From Bradyrhizobium sp. CB1015 (GTDB lineage: Bacteria; Pseudomonadota; Alphaproteobacteria; Rhizobiales; Xanthobacteraceae), in assembly GCF_025200925.1 (NCBI RefSeq), contig NZ_CP104174.1, positions 4,092,001 to 4,156,000 of the forward strand: DNA of 64,000 bases, written 5' to 3'. This document shows, piece by piece, positions 24,816 to 33,526 of this stretch. The translations under genes were made by a program, and so were the position numbers. Under the pieces are notes generated by a model. It was given only the letters and a program-made list of their open reading frames with translations, was not told the DNA's origin and did not search any database. Numbering within the stretch: position 1 is the first letter of the stretch; every line of letters begins with the position of its first letter.

Positions 24816-26477
24816 ATGGCCCGGCATCCTCGTGTTGCCGGCCGAGCCGCCGTTTTGTCAGAGGCCGAGATCATGGTGTCGTCCGCGCTCGAAGAGCTGT
24901 CGATAGCGACCGACGTGTTGATCGTCGGCGGCGGGATGGCGGGTGCCTGGGCTGCCACCTCTGCCGCAGAAGCGGGGGCGAAGGTGGTCCTGATCGACAA
25001 GGGCTATTGCGGCACCAGTGGCGTGACGGCCGCGGCAGGGCCGGCCCATTGGTGGGTCCCGCCGGATCATCCAGCGGCGCGCGATGCAGCCGTTGCCAAT
25101 CGTGTTACGAGCGGCCTTGGGCTTGGCGAAGCGGACTGGATGTATCGCATCCTCGACCAGACCTGGCGTACGCTGCCGACGCTGGTGGGCTATTACAAGT
25201 TCGGGGCGGATGACGCGGGCCGGGTGAATTATCGCGCCGTGCGTGGGCCCGAATATATGCGCGCCCTGCGCCAGCAGGTACTGAGCCACGGCGTCACCAT
25301 CCTCGATCATTCGCCCGTGCTCGAGCTTCTGGCGCGATCCGACGGCTCGATCGGCGGTGCCCGCGGCCAGCGCCGGCAGGATGGCGGGAGGGCTTACCGG
25401 GTCGAGGCGGGAGCGGTGGTGCTCGCAGCCGGCGGGACCAGCTTCCTATCCCATCTTCTCGGTTCGCGGACCAATACGGGGGATGGCTATCTCATGGCGG
25501 CCGAAGCCGGCGCGGAGATGTCCGGCATGGAGTTCACCGCGGCCTACACCATTGCGCCCGCGCATTCGACGATGACGCGAAGCATGGCGTATTCGTTCGC
25601 GACCTATTACGATGCCGACGGGCGCGAGCTCGATCTTCCGTTCGGCCCCGACCAGACCCTGCGTCTGGCCCGCGCGCTTCAGCGCGGTCCGGTCTATTGC
25701 TCGCTGCACCGGCTTCCCGACGACATCAAGGCGCGGCTGCACACGATCTCGCCGAACGTACCATTGGTGTTCGACCGCTGGGGTATCGATCCCTATCGCG
25801 ACCGCTTCGAGGTGACATTGCACAATGACGGCACCATTCGCGGCATCGGCGGGGTACGCGTGCACGATGTGGACGGCACGACATCGGTCCCGGGACTGTT
25901 CGTGGCCGGCGACAATGCCTCGCGCGAGAAGGTTGCGGGCGCGATCTCCGGCGGCGGTAACGTCAACTCGGCCTGGGCGCTGTCGTCCGGCGTGTTCGCC
26001 GGGCGTGCAGCGGCGCGCCTGGCGCGCGGTGCGAAGAGGCGCGTGGGCGTGCTGCGGCCGCTTGGTCGCGTCGGGCGCGAACCCCGCGAGGGCGCCAAGA
26101 CCGTCGATCTCGCTGCGCTTCGCGACGGCGTGCGTAGCCAGATGCACCCGTTCGACAAGAATCTATTCCGCACCGGACAAGGACTTGCAGCATCTGCACG
26201 CGTACTCGAAGGCTTGTGGACCGAGTTGGCCGACCACGCAGACACAGGCACAATCGCCTCGCGCGAGACGGCGGCTCTATTGGCAACAGCGCGCTGGTCC
26301 GTCGCCACGGCGGCAGCGCGCAAGGAGAGCAGGGGCCTTCACCGCCGCGAGGATTTCCCTTCACGGGATTCCGGGCTTGCGGTCCGTCTGCTGAGTGGCG
26401 GCCTGGACCAGGTCTGGGTCGCCGTCGATGGTGCTCCTGCGGACGCCAAGACCGGTCAACTCGAGGCGGCATCATGA
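24816..26477 (+). CDS. FAD-binding oxidoreductase, AprA/FrdA-like, copy 2
   Basis: 553 aa paralogue of the protein at 19417. It shares the FAD motif VLIVGGGMAGAWAATSAA, KGYCGTSGVTAAAG, the segment GPEYMRALR, and VPGLFVAGDNASRE near the C-terminal FAD site, plus GLHRREDFPSRD in the tail. The ATG at 24816 has GGAG 8 nt upstream; ATGs at 24786 and 24873 are alternatives. Its stop overlaps the ferredoxin start. It diverges from a sulfonate-type transporter. Two diverged copies within 7 kb suggest different substrates or conditions. Confidence 0.8.
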   Translation: MARHPRVAGRAAVLSEAEIMVSSALEELSIATDVLIVGGGMAGAWAATSAAEAGAKVVLIDKGYCGTSGVTAAAGPAHWWVPPDHPAARDAAVANRVTSGLGLGEADWMYRILDQTWRTLPTLVGYYKFGADDAGRVNYRAVRGPEYMRALRQQVLSHGVTILDHSPVLELLARSDGSIGGARGQRRQDGGRAYRVEAGAVVLAAGGTSFLSHLLGSRTNTGDGYLMAAEAGAEMSGMEFTAAYTIAPAHSTMTRSMAYSFATYYDADGRELDLPFGPDQTLRLARALQRGPVYCSLHRLPDDIKARLHTISPNVPLVFDRWGIDPYRDRFEVTLHNDGTIRGIGGVRVHDVDGTTSVPGLFVAGDNASREKVAGAISGGGNVNSAWALSSGVFAGRAAARLARGAKRRVGVLRPLGRVGREPREGAKTVDLAALRDGVRSQMHPFDKNLFRTGQGLAASARVLEGLWTELADHADTGTIASRETAALLATARWSVATAAARKESRGLHRREDFPSRDSGLAVRLLSGGLDQVWVAVDGAPADAKTGQLEAAS

Positions 26478-26857
26478 TCGAGCTCATCGTCGCGGACCGC
26501 TGCACGGATTGCGGGACATGCATCGAGGTTTGTCCAGCCAATGTGCTCGACGCCGGGCAAGGTGGCTTGCCGATTCTCGCGCGTGTCGAGGATTGCCAGA
26601 CCTGCTTCATGTGCGAGCTCTATTGCCAGGCGGACGCCATCTACGTCGCACCCGATTGCGACCGCCGTGTCACCGTGGACGAGACCGAAGTGGTGGCCTC
26701 CGGTCGCCTCGGTCAATACCGCAAGCATTCCGGTTGGGACGAATGGTCGGATCGCTTTCCTAACGAGCAATGGCTGATGGAAACCGTCTTCCGCCGCGCC
26801 GGCGAGGCCGCAGCGCAGGCGAAAGTGACGTCGGCCGACGTGATCCGCACCAAGTGA
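26474..26857 (+). CDS. 2x[4Fe-4S] ferredoxin partner of AprA-like flavoprotein, copy 2
   Basis: 127 aa. Cluster motifs CTDCGTCIEVCP and CQTCFMCELYCQ give eight cysteines; in the second motif the usual proline after the last cysteine is replaced by glutamine. The tail is about 20 residues longer than in copy 1 and ends DVIRTK. ATG overlaps the flavoprotein stop (ATGA). Predicted role is electron transfer for the flavoprotein. The tail shares GQYRKHSGWDEW, comparable to GSYRRAVGWVEE in copy 1, so the extension is conserved and probably structural. Confidence 0.85.
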   Translation: MIELIVADRCTDCGTCIEVCPANVLDAGQGGLPILARVEDCQTCFMCELYCQADAIYVAPDCDRRVTVDETEVVASGRLGQYRKHSGWDEWSDRFPNEQWLMETVFRRAGEAAAQAKVTSADVIRTK

Positions 26858-26866
26858 GTCCGGAGA

Positions 26867-26882
26867 GACAAACTCGTTTGTC
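26867..26882. promoter_or_regulatory. 16-bp palindrome GACAAAC-TC-GTTTGTC, candidate operator
   Basis: Perfect 7-bp arms with a 2-bp centre, 10 nt after the second ferredoxin stop and 111 nt before the next gene. No T-run follows, so it is not an intrinsic terminator. A second dyad, GTCCTG-N6-CAGGAC, lies at 26898-26915. It shares CGAGTTTGT with the inverted repeat before metY. It may be a regulator site for the dehydrogenase and aldolase-like genes that follow. Confidence 0.45.
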
Positions 26883-26993
26883 GTGCCGGGATGCGTCGTC
26901 CTGTTGTTGCAGGACAGCGGCGATCTTTGAAAAGACTATCTTGGTCCGAGCGCCTAGCATGTCCTCTTTATTGCCATCGCAAAGCTGCAGGAC

Positions 26994-27986
26994 ATGAACA
27001 CTCCGCGAATTGAAAGCAGGCGCACCTCCACCAGCGTGCGATCGCCGATCATCGTCAATCAGCTCGGCGCGGAGGTTCGTGCCGTCCTGGCCGATCACTG
27101 GTCGCGTCCGCTGATCATCGATCATCCTGCCGATCGCGCGCCATGGGAGATCGCCTCCGAGGCCGACGTGTTGCTGACGCGGCCGCTGGCGGGCTGGCAC
27201 AAGTCGCCCGCGGAGAAGCCGGCCGGCTGGCCGTTCGGCCTGCGCTGGATCCAGACCGCTTCGACGGGCGTCGATTTCTTTCCGGCCTGGTTGCTCGATG
27301 GCCCCGTGGTCACGGTCGGCCGCGGCATCTCGGCCGATCCGATCGCGGAGTATGTCGTTGCGGCGATCCTCGGCTTCGAGAAGCGCATCCACGACGTCCG
27401 GCCGCGCAGCCGTGCAGAATGGAAGATCACGCCGCTGGGCTCGCTGAGCGGCAAGACAATCGGAATCGCGGGCTTCGGTGCCATCGGCCGGGCCGTCGCC
27501 GAGCGCGTCAAGCCCTTCGACGTCAACATCAGAGTCTTGCGGCGCTCGGCCTGGCCCTATGTCCTTCCGGGCATCCAGCCGGTCGACAGCATCGAGCAAC
27601 TGGTCGAAGTTTCCGATCATCTCGTCCTAGCCCTGCCGGCGACGACGAAGACGGCGCGTCTGATCAAGGCCGAGGTGCTGGCCCGCGCCAAGCCATCGCT
27701 GCACCTCATCAATGTCGCGCGCGGCCGGATCGTCGATCAGAATGCCCTGTTGCAAGCGCTGGATGAAGGCCGAATTGCCGGCGCGACGCTCGATGTCACC
27801 GATCCCGAGCCGCCTCCGGAGGGCGATCCAATCTATGACCATCCCAAGGTCGTCCTGACCCCGCACGTTTCGTGGACGGGTGGCGAGGATGCCAAGCGGC
27901 TGGCGGACAAGACGCTGGTCAATCTCGACGCCTACGCCCATGGCGTGGCGCTGGCCGACGTCTTCGACAAGAATCTCGAATACTAG
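26994..27986 (+). CDS. D-isomer-specific 2-hydroxyacid dehydrogenase
   Basis: 330 aa NAD-dependent dehydrogenase. The Rossmann motif is GIAGFGAIGRAVAERVK near residue 158, and the catalytic Arg region is INVARGRIVDQNALLQAL. The Glu/Asp region follows in DVTDPEPPPEGDPIYDHP, and the catalytic His is in LTPHVSWTGG. It interconverts a 2-keto acid and a D-2-hydroxy acid. The next gene, 16 nt downstream, is an adducin-like aldolase-family protein, so the two probably act in one short pathway. The sulfur context suggests a sulfo- or thio-substituted acid, but this is inference. The N-terminal substrate domain is slightly shorter than in phosphoglycerate dehydrogenases. Confidence 0.85.
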   Translation: MNTPRIESRRTSTSVRSPIIVNQLGAEVRAVLADHWSRPLIIDHPADRAPWEIASEADVLLTRPLAGWHKSPAEKPAGWPFGLRWIQTASTGVDFFPAWLLDGPVVTVGRGISADPIAEYVVAAILGFEKRIHDVRPRSRAEWKITPLGSLSGKTIGIAGFGAIGRAVAERVKPFDVNIRVLRRSAWPYVLPGIQPVDSIEQLVEVSDHLVLALPATTKTARLIKAEVLARAKPSLHLINVARGRIVDQNALLQALDEGRIAGATLDVTDPEPPPEGDPIYDHPKVVLTPHVSWTGGEDAKRLADKTLVNLDAYAHGVALADVFDKNLEY

Positions 27987-28002
27987 AAAGGGAACAGCAA
28001 CA

Positions 28003-28785
28003 ATGAACAAGGTCGTCGAGAAACCGAAGAAATACTCCCTGGTCGAGCGCACGCCGGCCGCCACGTTCGAGGAAGAGCGGCTGCACCGCAAGCAGCGGCT
28101 TGCCGCGACGTTCCGGCTGTTCTCGCGCTATGGTTTCGATCAGGGCCTCGCGGGCCATGTCACCGTGCGCGATCCAGAGTTTCCCGAACGGTTCTGGATC
28201 AACCCGCTCTCGAAGCATTTCGGCCAGATCAAGGTCTCGGACCTTCAGCTGGTCGATCACGACGGCAACATCCTGATCGGCGACAAGCCGATCAACCAGG
28301 CCGGCTTCGTGATTCACTCGGCGATCCACGCAGCGCATCCGGAAGTGATCGCGGCCGCCCACACCCATTCGACGTATGGCAAGGCCTGGTCGGCGCTCGG
28401 CCGCCTGCTCGATCCGCTGACGCAGGATTCCTGTGCGTTCTACGAGGACCACGTGCTGTTCGATCCCTTCTCCGGCGTCGTGCTGGAAGCGGAAGAGGGC
28501 CGCAAGATCGCGCAAGCCCTGGGATCGAAGAAGGCCGCGATCCTGCAGAACCACGGCCTGCTTACGGTCGGGCCGACCGTCGAGGCGGCCGCGTGGTGGT
28601 ACATCGCGATGGACAATGCCGCGCGCGCCCAGTTGCTTGCCGAGGCCGCCGGCACGCCAAAGCCGATCCCGCACGAGATCGCCAGCCTGACCTCGCGGCA
28701 GGTCGGCACGCACAAGGGCGGCTATTTCAGCTTCCAGCCGCTGTGGGACTGGATCACCGCATCGGAGCCGGATCTGTTCAACTAG
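28003..28785 (+). CDS. Class II aldolase/adducin family protein
   Basis: 260 aa. Metal-binding histidines are in AAHTHSTYG and the third in LQNHGLLTVG. Counting back from HTH, the position of the catalytic Glu of fuculose-phosphate aldolase falls on Gly in NQAGFVIHSAIH, as is common in adducin-like members. Retro-aldol activity is therefore uncertain and it may be an epimerase, decarboxylase or lyase of another kind. ATG at 28003 has GAAAGGGA upstream; an in-frame start at 27880 would overlap the dehydrogenase gene. The 3' end overlaps the convergent FAD protein by 8 nt. Confidence 0.82.
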   Translation: MNKVVEKPKKYSLVERTPAATFEEERLHRKQRLAATFRLFSRYGFDQGLAGHVTVRDPEFPERFWINPLSKHFGQIKVSDLQLVDHDGNILIGDKPINQAGFVIHSAIHAAHPEVIAAAHTHSTYGKAWSALGRLLDPLTQDSCAFYEDHVLFDPFSGVVLEAEEGRKIAQALGSKKAAILQNHGLLTVGPTVEAAAWWYIAMDNAARAQLLAEAAGTPKPIPHEIASLTSRQVGTHKGGYFSFQPLWDWITASEPDLFN

Positions 28786-30133
28786 GGATCTCGGCCCGGA
28801 GGCGCGTCGCCAGCTCCGCGCATTGCTGCCTGATGTCCGGAACGGCAATGATCTCCCAGAACGCCGCCCGCGTCAGCGGTCCGACCGCGTATAGGCGGCG
28901 AGAGGGAGATCCATCACGATTGACGATCGCGCAGTCGCGCGTGACGTCGATCCCGATCCGTAAGGGATCGATGCGGGCAAGGCCCTGGTCGAGCAGGCTG
29001 CGCACGGCCGGGTTTGTGCTGGCGCCGGGATCGCGGACGATACCGGTGCAGTCGATGATGGCTCCGACTTGCAGCTCGGACGTCTCGGCTTGGCCGCGCC
29101 GGCGATAGCGAACGATAGCGCCGGCAGCGTTCGGCGTGACGGTGGCGAGCTTGCCGGCGATGACCGTCAGCCGCCCCATCGCAAGGGCGTCCGCGATGCG
29201 GGCCTCGACCTCCGGCGCGGTTCGGTGGCGATGCACATCCCACCAGGCGCGGGCGTGCTCGAGGAAACGGCGCCTGGAGCTCAACGGCAGTTCCTGCCAG
29301 AGCCGCTGGGTGTAAGGCCTGATCCCGTCGATGGCACCGCGCCAGTCGCCACCCGCAGCGACATGCATCTCGATGCGGCCGCGAAACCAGCAGAGCAGCG
29401 TGCCGATCTCGGCCCCGAACGGAATCTCGCTCTCGGCAAAGCGCATCGGATCGACGCGCCGATGCGCGCGCGGCAACAGGCCGCGCCGCGACATTGCGAC
29501 GATCCGCCCCTGATGTCCGTAGCGAAGCAACGACAGCACATAGTCGACCATCGAGAGACCGGTGCCGAGGATGAGCACGGTGGCCTTCGTGTCGATGCCG
29601 GCGTCGGCGGGTGAGGCCCAGGGTTCGGCATGGCCGGCCAGCAGCGGGGCTGCGGCGTCATGGCCGGTCGCGAGAATGGCCGTACTCCCGGTAATGCATG
29701 TTCCGTCGGAAAGGGTGACTGCGACATCGGACGGATTTTGTCGGATCGATACGCACTCGCCACGCACAATGGTCAGGCCATTGGGCCCCTCAGGCGATTT
29801 CAGTGGCGCGATCAGGTCGGCGAGATAGTTCCCGTAGGTCTGCCGCGGAACGAAGCAATAGGGATCCGGACACAACGGTCCTTCGGGCTGCGCACACAGC
29901 CAGTTCCAGAAATGGTCGGGATCGTCGGGCAGCGCGCTCATATTGGTCACGCGCACGTTGAGGAGATGTTCGGGATTGCCTGCATGATAGGCAAGTCCGC
30001 GTCCGATCTCGGGCCTCTTCTCGATCAAGGTCACGCGGAGATCGGATGGATTGGTCTTCAATAGTTGAAAGGCGAGAAGAACGCCGCTGGCGCCTCCCCC
30101 GATGACGATCGCGTGCCGCCCCTCCGGACCCAT
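28778..30133 (-). CDS. FAD/NAD(P)-binding protein (NAD_binding_9 type)
   Basis: 451 aa flavoprotein with an N-terminal dinucleotide motif, AIVIGGGASGVLLAFQLL, and a second nucleotide segment, TVLILGTGLSMVDYVLSLL, near residue 190. The PDHFWNWLC and CFVPRQTYGNYL segments are typical of the NAD_binding_9 group of uncharacterised monooxygenase-like proteins. No membrane segment is seen. The gene is alone on its strand between the aldolase-family gene, which it overlaps tail to tail, and the thiol dioxygenase gene about 200 bp upstream. Function is unknown; redox chemistry on a small molecule is likely. Confidence 0.75.
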   Translation of the reverse strand: MGPEGRHAIVIGGGASGVLLAFQLLKTNPSDLRVTLIEKRPEIGRGLAYHAGNPEHLLNVRVTNMSALPDDPDHFWNWLCAQPEGPLCPDPYCFVPRQTYGNYLADLIAPLKSPEGPNGLTIVRGECVSIRQNPSDVAVTLSDGTCITGSTAILATGHDAAAPLLAGHAEPWASPADAGIDTKATVLILGTGLSMVDYVLSLLRYGHQGRIVAMSRRGLLPRAHRRVDPMRFAESEIPFGAEIGTLLCWFRGRIEMHVAAGGDWRGAIDGIRPYTQRLWQELPLSSRRRFLEHARAWWDVHRHRTAPEVEARIADALAMGRLTVIAGKLATVTPNAAGAIVRYRRRGQAETSELQVGAIIDCTGIVRDPGASTNPAVRSLLDQGLARIDPLRIGIDVTRDCAIVNRDGSPSRRLYAVGPLTRAAFWEIIAVPDIRQQCAELATRLRAEIPS

Positions 30134-30334
30134 CGTGTCGCCCCCGTTCTGGTCGCTCGGTCAACGTGGCAGGACGGCGAAATTCTACAGGCCAAATGCG
30201 TTGATAGTCAGACAAGTATGGTATTTTCTTCTCCGGCGATCCGGAGGCGATCGCACCGTGTCGAGAGCGTCCCTGCGGACGCAGAAGACCGCGTCAGAGC
30301 GGCGGAACAGATCTGCCGAGTCTGTTGGCGGGCT

Positions 30335-30910
30335 TCAGACCCAGAGATTGGGCACGAATTCGTTCGAATATTCCGAGACGAACTCGTGCTCGGCCCCGGT
30401 CGTAGCATCGAAGACGGAGCGGTGGATCCTGCCGATGTTGCCGCCATAGACGTGAATGCTGATCGACGACTTGTCCGCCAGGCCATTCGAGATGGCATGA
30501 ATGTCGCCGATATCGGGCGAGACAGCGGCCACGGTGCCTTTCGCCAGGCGCTCGGTGGCGCCGGGCCGCAACGAGCCATCGGGTTGCCGCGCGTAGCTCA
30601 CCGAGAGCTCTTCTCCCCGCAATACGCCCACCAGGCCCCAGACGCGATGGTCGTGGATCGGGGTGCCCTGTCCGGGTCCCCAGACGAAGCTGACGATGGA
30701 GAAACGGTCGAGCGGATCGGCGTAGAGCAGGTATTGCCGATAGGCCTTGCCATCAGCTGCCGCGTAGGCGTCCGGCAGCCAGTCGTCCGTGGTGACCAGT
30801 TCCTTGAGCTTCGGCACAAGCCGAGCAAGGGTCGCGCGCTCATCCAGCTTCGCATCGACGACCCGTGCGACCTCGGCGACAAAGGTGCGGAGCTTGGGCA
30901 GGCCGGTCAT
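30335..30910 (-). CDS. Thiol dioxygenase (cysteine/3-mercaptopropionate dioxygenase family)
   Basis: 191 aa cupin. Iron-ligand histidines are H86 and H88 in TPIHDHRVWG and H138 in GDIHAIS. It oxidises a thiol to a sulfinic acid with O2. The mammalian crosslink cysteine is absent, as usual in bacteria. The segment YRQYLLY carries a Gln close to where cysteine dioxygenase has its substrate Arg60, so it may be a Gln-type enzyme acting on 3-mercaptopropionate rather than cysteine. It overlaps the nitroreductase gene by 4 nt (ATGA) and is translated after it. Confidence 0.85.
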   Translation of the reverse strand: MTGLPKLRTFVAEVARVVDAKLDERATLARLVPKLKELVTTDDWLPDAYAAADGKAYRQYLLYADPLDRFSIVSFVWGPGQGTPIHDHRVWGLVGVLRGEELSVSYARQPDGSLRPGATERLAKGTVAAVSPDIGDIHAISNGLADKSSISIHVYGGNIGRIHRSVFDATTGAEHEFVSEYSNEFVPNLWV

Positions 30911-31533
30911 CGTGCGGCCTCGAACCGCTTTGGAAACAGGCCACGCGCGGCGAATTCGTCGACGGATGCGCGCGGACTCGGCTGCTCGCGCTGAAGCAGG
31001 GCGGGCGCCAGCTGCGCTCCATCGGCCTTGCGACCGAGCGCGACCACAATCTCGACGTCAAATCCCTGGGGGACGCCGAGAAGCGTGCGCGCCTTCTCGA
31101 CGTCGAACCCGCTCATGCCATGAGCAGCCCAGCCGCCGATTGCAGCCTGGTTGGCGAAATTGGCCCATGCGGCACCTGCATCGAAGGAGTGGGTTCGCGA
31201 GAATTGTGCCTCGGTCTTGCCGGGCGGCGTAAACTCCTTCTTGGAGAGAAGGTAGATCAGGGCCGCCGCATGTTGAGCCCATTCGCGATTGAACTCGATC
31301 AGAGGAGCGAGAAAGGCGTCAAATTCCGTCTCGCCTCTGAGCGCGTAGAGAAAACGCCAGGGCTGTGAGTTGTAGGCGGAGGGCGCCCATCTGGCCGCCT
31401 CGAACAACGTCCGCAGTTCGCTTTCCGGGATCTGCTCCTGGGAAAATCCCCTGGGGGACCAGCGATCGACGAAGATGCGCTCGGCTGGGTGGTCAGCGAC
31501 GCGGTTCGTGCGCTGCGATGTCTGGACTGTCAC
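30907..31533 (-). CDS. Nitroreductase family protein
   Basis: 208 aa FMN enzyme of the nitroreductase fold. The FMN-binding opening is DRWSPRGFSQEQIP, followed by LFEAARWAPSAYNSQPWRF, and later ANFANQAAIGGWAAHGM and VVALGRKAD. Such enzymes pass electrons from NAD(P)H to nitro, quinone or other acceptors. A GTG at 31533 with AAGAAAGAG just upstream is the preferred start; ATGs at 31569 and 31560 are in frame but lack a ribosome site. It is coupled to the thiol dioxygenase gene, suggesting a shared sulfur pathway. Substrate unknown. Confidence 0.82.
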   Translation of the reverse strand: MTVQTSQRTNRVADHPAERIFVDRWSPRGFSQEQIPESELRTLFEAARWAPSAYNSQPWRFLYALRGETEFDAFLAPLIEFNREWAQHAAALIYLLSKKEFTPPGKTEAQFSRTHSFDAGAAWANFANQAAIGGWAAHGMSGFDVEKARTLLGVPQGFDVEIVVALGRKADGAQLAPALLQREQPSPRASVDEFAARGLFPKRFEAAR

Positions 31534-31807
31534 GGTATCTCTTTCTTGCCGACGAGGCATGGACAACATGCGCTGCGCCAGCAGATATCACGCTGAGCGT
31601 CGTGTCGAACACAGGATACTCACGTCGGAATCAAGTTTGGCAGGATCTCTGCAAGCGCGCCCCATTCTTGAGAACCACATTTTCGAACTGCCCGCGCGCC
31701 TAACAATTCTTTGCCGCGCGTCGAGTCTGCACCGGCAAGATAAGTCATCATTGGCGGTATTGAGTTACGAGCAGCGTATTCTGTTGAATAAAGGCCGATC
31801 GCGGATT

Positions 31808-33526
31808 TCAACCCGCTGACACGCGGGGACGCGTGTGCGTCGCCGGCGTGACGGCCGCGCCACCCGACGGGATCGATTCCAGCAACGACCTCGTATAGGG
31901 CTGCCGTGGATTGTCGAAGATCTCGGCGACGGTCCCGTGCTCGACGATGCGCCCACGGTGCATCACCGAAACGGTGTGAGCGAGCTGGCGGACCAGCGCC
32001 AAGTCGTGCGAGACGAAGACATAGGTCAGGCCGAGATTGGTCTGTAACGTGAGCAGGACTTCGACGATGCCGGCTTGGACGCTGACATCGAGTGCAGAGG
32101 TGGGTTCGTCCAGCACGATCACGTCAGGCTTCAGGACCAGCGATCGGGCGATGGCAACGCGCTGGCGCTGGCCACCTGACAGGGCCGCCGGCTTGCGGGA
32201 GAGCAGGTGCTCGCCCAGTCCGACGTCGGCCAGCGCCCCGCGAACCCGTTCCTCACGCTCCTTGCGCGCTCCAACCTTGAACCGGTCAAGCGGTTCACGC
32301 ACCAGCTGCTCGATCGTCCAGGTCGGATCGAGTGAGGTGAACGGATTCTGATAGACCAGCTGGAGGTGACGCCACGTCGAGCGCAGTGCCTCAGGCGAGC
32401 GACCGGCGATCTGCTCGCCCGCGACTGAGATGGTCCCGCTGTCGGGTTGTTCGAGACCCAGCAGAAGCCGGACCGCCGTCGTTTTGCCCGAGCCGGACTC
32501 GCCGACCAGTGCGTGCGTAGTGCCGGCCGGAACGGTGAACGACAAGTCGCTTACGGCCGTCAGCGTGTTACCATCGACGGTGAAGGTCTTCGTGACGGCG
32601 CTGACTTCGATCTTTGGTGTCGCAGCGTCGCCGGTCCTTGCGGTTCGAAAGCCGACGTCGCGCAGGGCGGCGTAGCGGTCAGGATTGAGGGCTGGAACGT
32701 CGGCGCGCAGCTTTCTCGCATAGACCGACGCCGGCGAGGCGAAAACTGCGGCGGTTCGGCCAGCCTCCTGAATGACGCCGTCCTTGAGCACCACCAGCGC
32801 GTTCGCCCGTTCGGCGGCGATCGCCAGATCGTGGGTGATGAGCATCAGGCTGATCTTGAGATCGTGCTGCAGCCGCGTGAGCAGGTCGAGGATGCGTTTC
32901 TGGATCGTGACGTCGAGTGCGGAAGTCGGCTCATCCGCCACCAGCAGTGCCGGCCGCGGCAGGATCGCGAGGCCGATCAGCACGCGCTGGAGCATGCCGC
33001 CGGAGAGCTGGTGCGGATAGGAAGCGTAGACACGCTGAGGGTTGTCGAGCCCGACCTCGGCGAACGTCTCCAGAATGAGCTGCTTGCGGATCGCCATGTC
33101 GGGCTGGTCGAGCAGCGCGGCCGCCTCCTGTGCCTGGGCGCCGATGGTCCGGACCGGGTTGAGTGAGTTGGCGGGGTCCTGCGGCACGAATCCGATGGCG
33201 CGTCCCCGCAGCGGCCGGAAGCCGCGCTCGGAGATATCAAGCACCTCCTGGCCGTCGAACGCGACGCGGCCGGTGGCGCGCCCGCCGGTCGGGAGCAGCC
33301 GCAGCACCGCCCGGGCGATCGTCGATTTACCGGAGCCGGACTCCCCGATGAGAGCGAGGCTGTCGCCGCGGCCGAGTTCAAACCCGACATTGGTCACGAC
33401 CTCGTGCGGCCCGTAGGAGACCGAGAGGCCATCGACCCGGAGCAGCGGAAGCGGGCGCAGCGGCACTGGCGCCGCAGACTCGGCGCGTGTGAGTGTGTTG
33501 GCGGTCAGTCTGTCTTGCGCAGCCAT
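31808..33526 (-). CDS. Oligopeptide-type ABC transporter ATP-binding protein, fused double ATPase (DppD-DppF/GsiA-like)
   Basis: 572 aa with two complete ATPase domains. First domain: Walker A GESGSGKST, signature LSGGMLQR, Walker B LLVADEPTSALD. Second domain: Walker A GESGSGKTT, signature LSGGQRQR, Walker B VIVLDEPTSALD. This DppDF fusion is seen in glutathione (GsiA) and other peptide or opine importers. ATG at 33526 overlaps the DppC-like gene by 22 nt; an earlier in-frame start would sit wholly inside that gene. Last gene of the leftward binding protein, DppB, DppC, ATPase operon. Confidence 0.9.
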   Translation of the reverse strand: MAAQDRLTANTLTRAESAAPVPLRPLPLLRVDGLSVSYGPHEVVTNVGFELGRGDSLALIGESGSGKSTIARAVLRLLPTGGRATGRVAFDGQEVLDISERGFRPLRGRAIGFVPQDPANSLNPVRTIGAQAQEAAALLDQPDMAIRKQLILETFAEVGLDNPQRVYASYPHQLSGGMLQRVLIGLAILPRPALLVADEPTSALDVTIQKRILDLLTRLQHDLKISLMLITHDLAIAAERANALVVLKDGVIQEAGRTAAVFASPASVYARKLRADVPALNPDRYAALRDVGFRTARTGDAATPKIEVSAVTKTFTVDGNTLTAVSDLSFTVPAGTTHALVGESGSGKTTAVRLLLGLEQPDSGTISVAGEQIAGRSPEALRSTWRHLQLVYQNPFTSLDPTWTIEQLVREPLDRFKVGARKEREERVRGALADVGLGEHLLSRKPAALSGGQRQRVAIARSLVLKPDVIVLDEPTSALDVSVQAGIVEVLLTLQTNLGLTYVFVSHDLALVRQLAHTVSVMHRGRIVEHGTVAEIFDNPRQPYTRSLLESIPSGGAAVTPATHTRPRVSAG

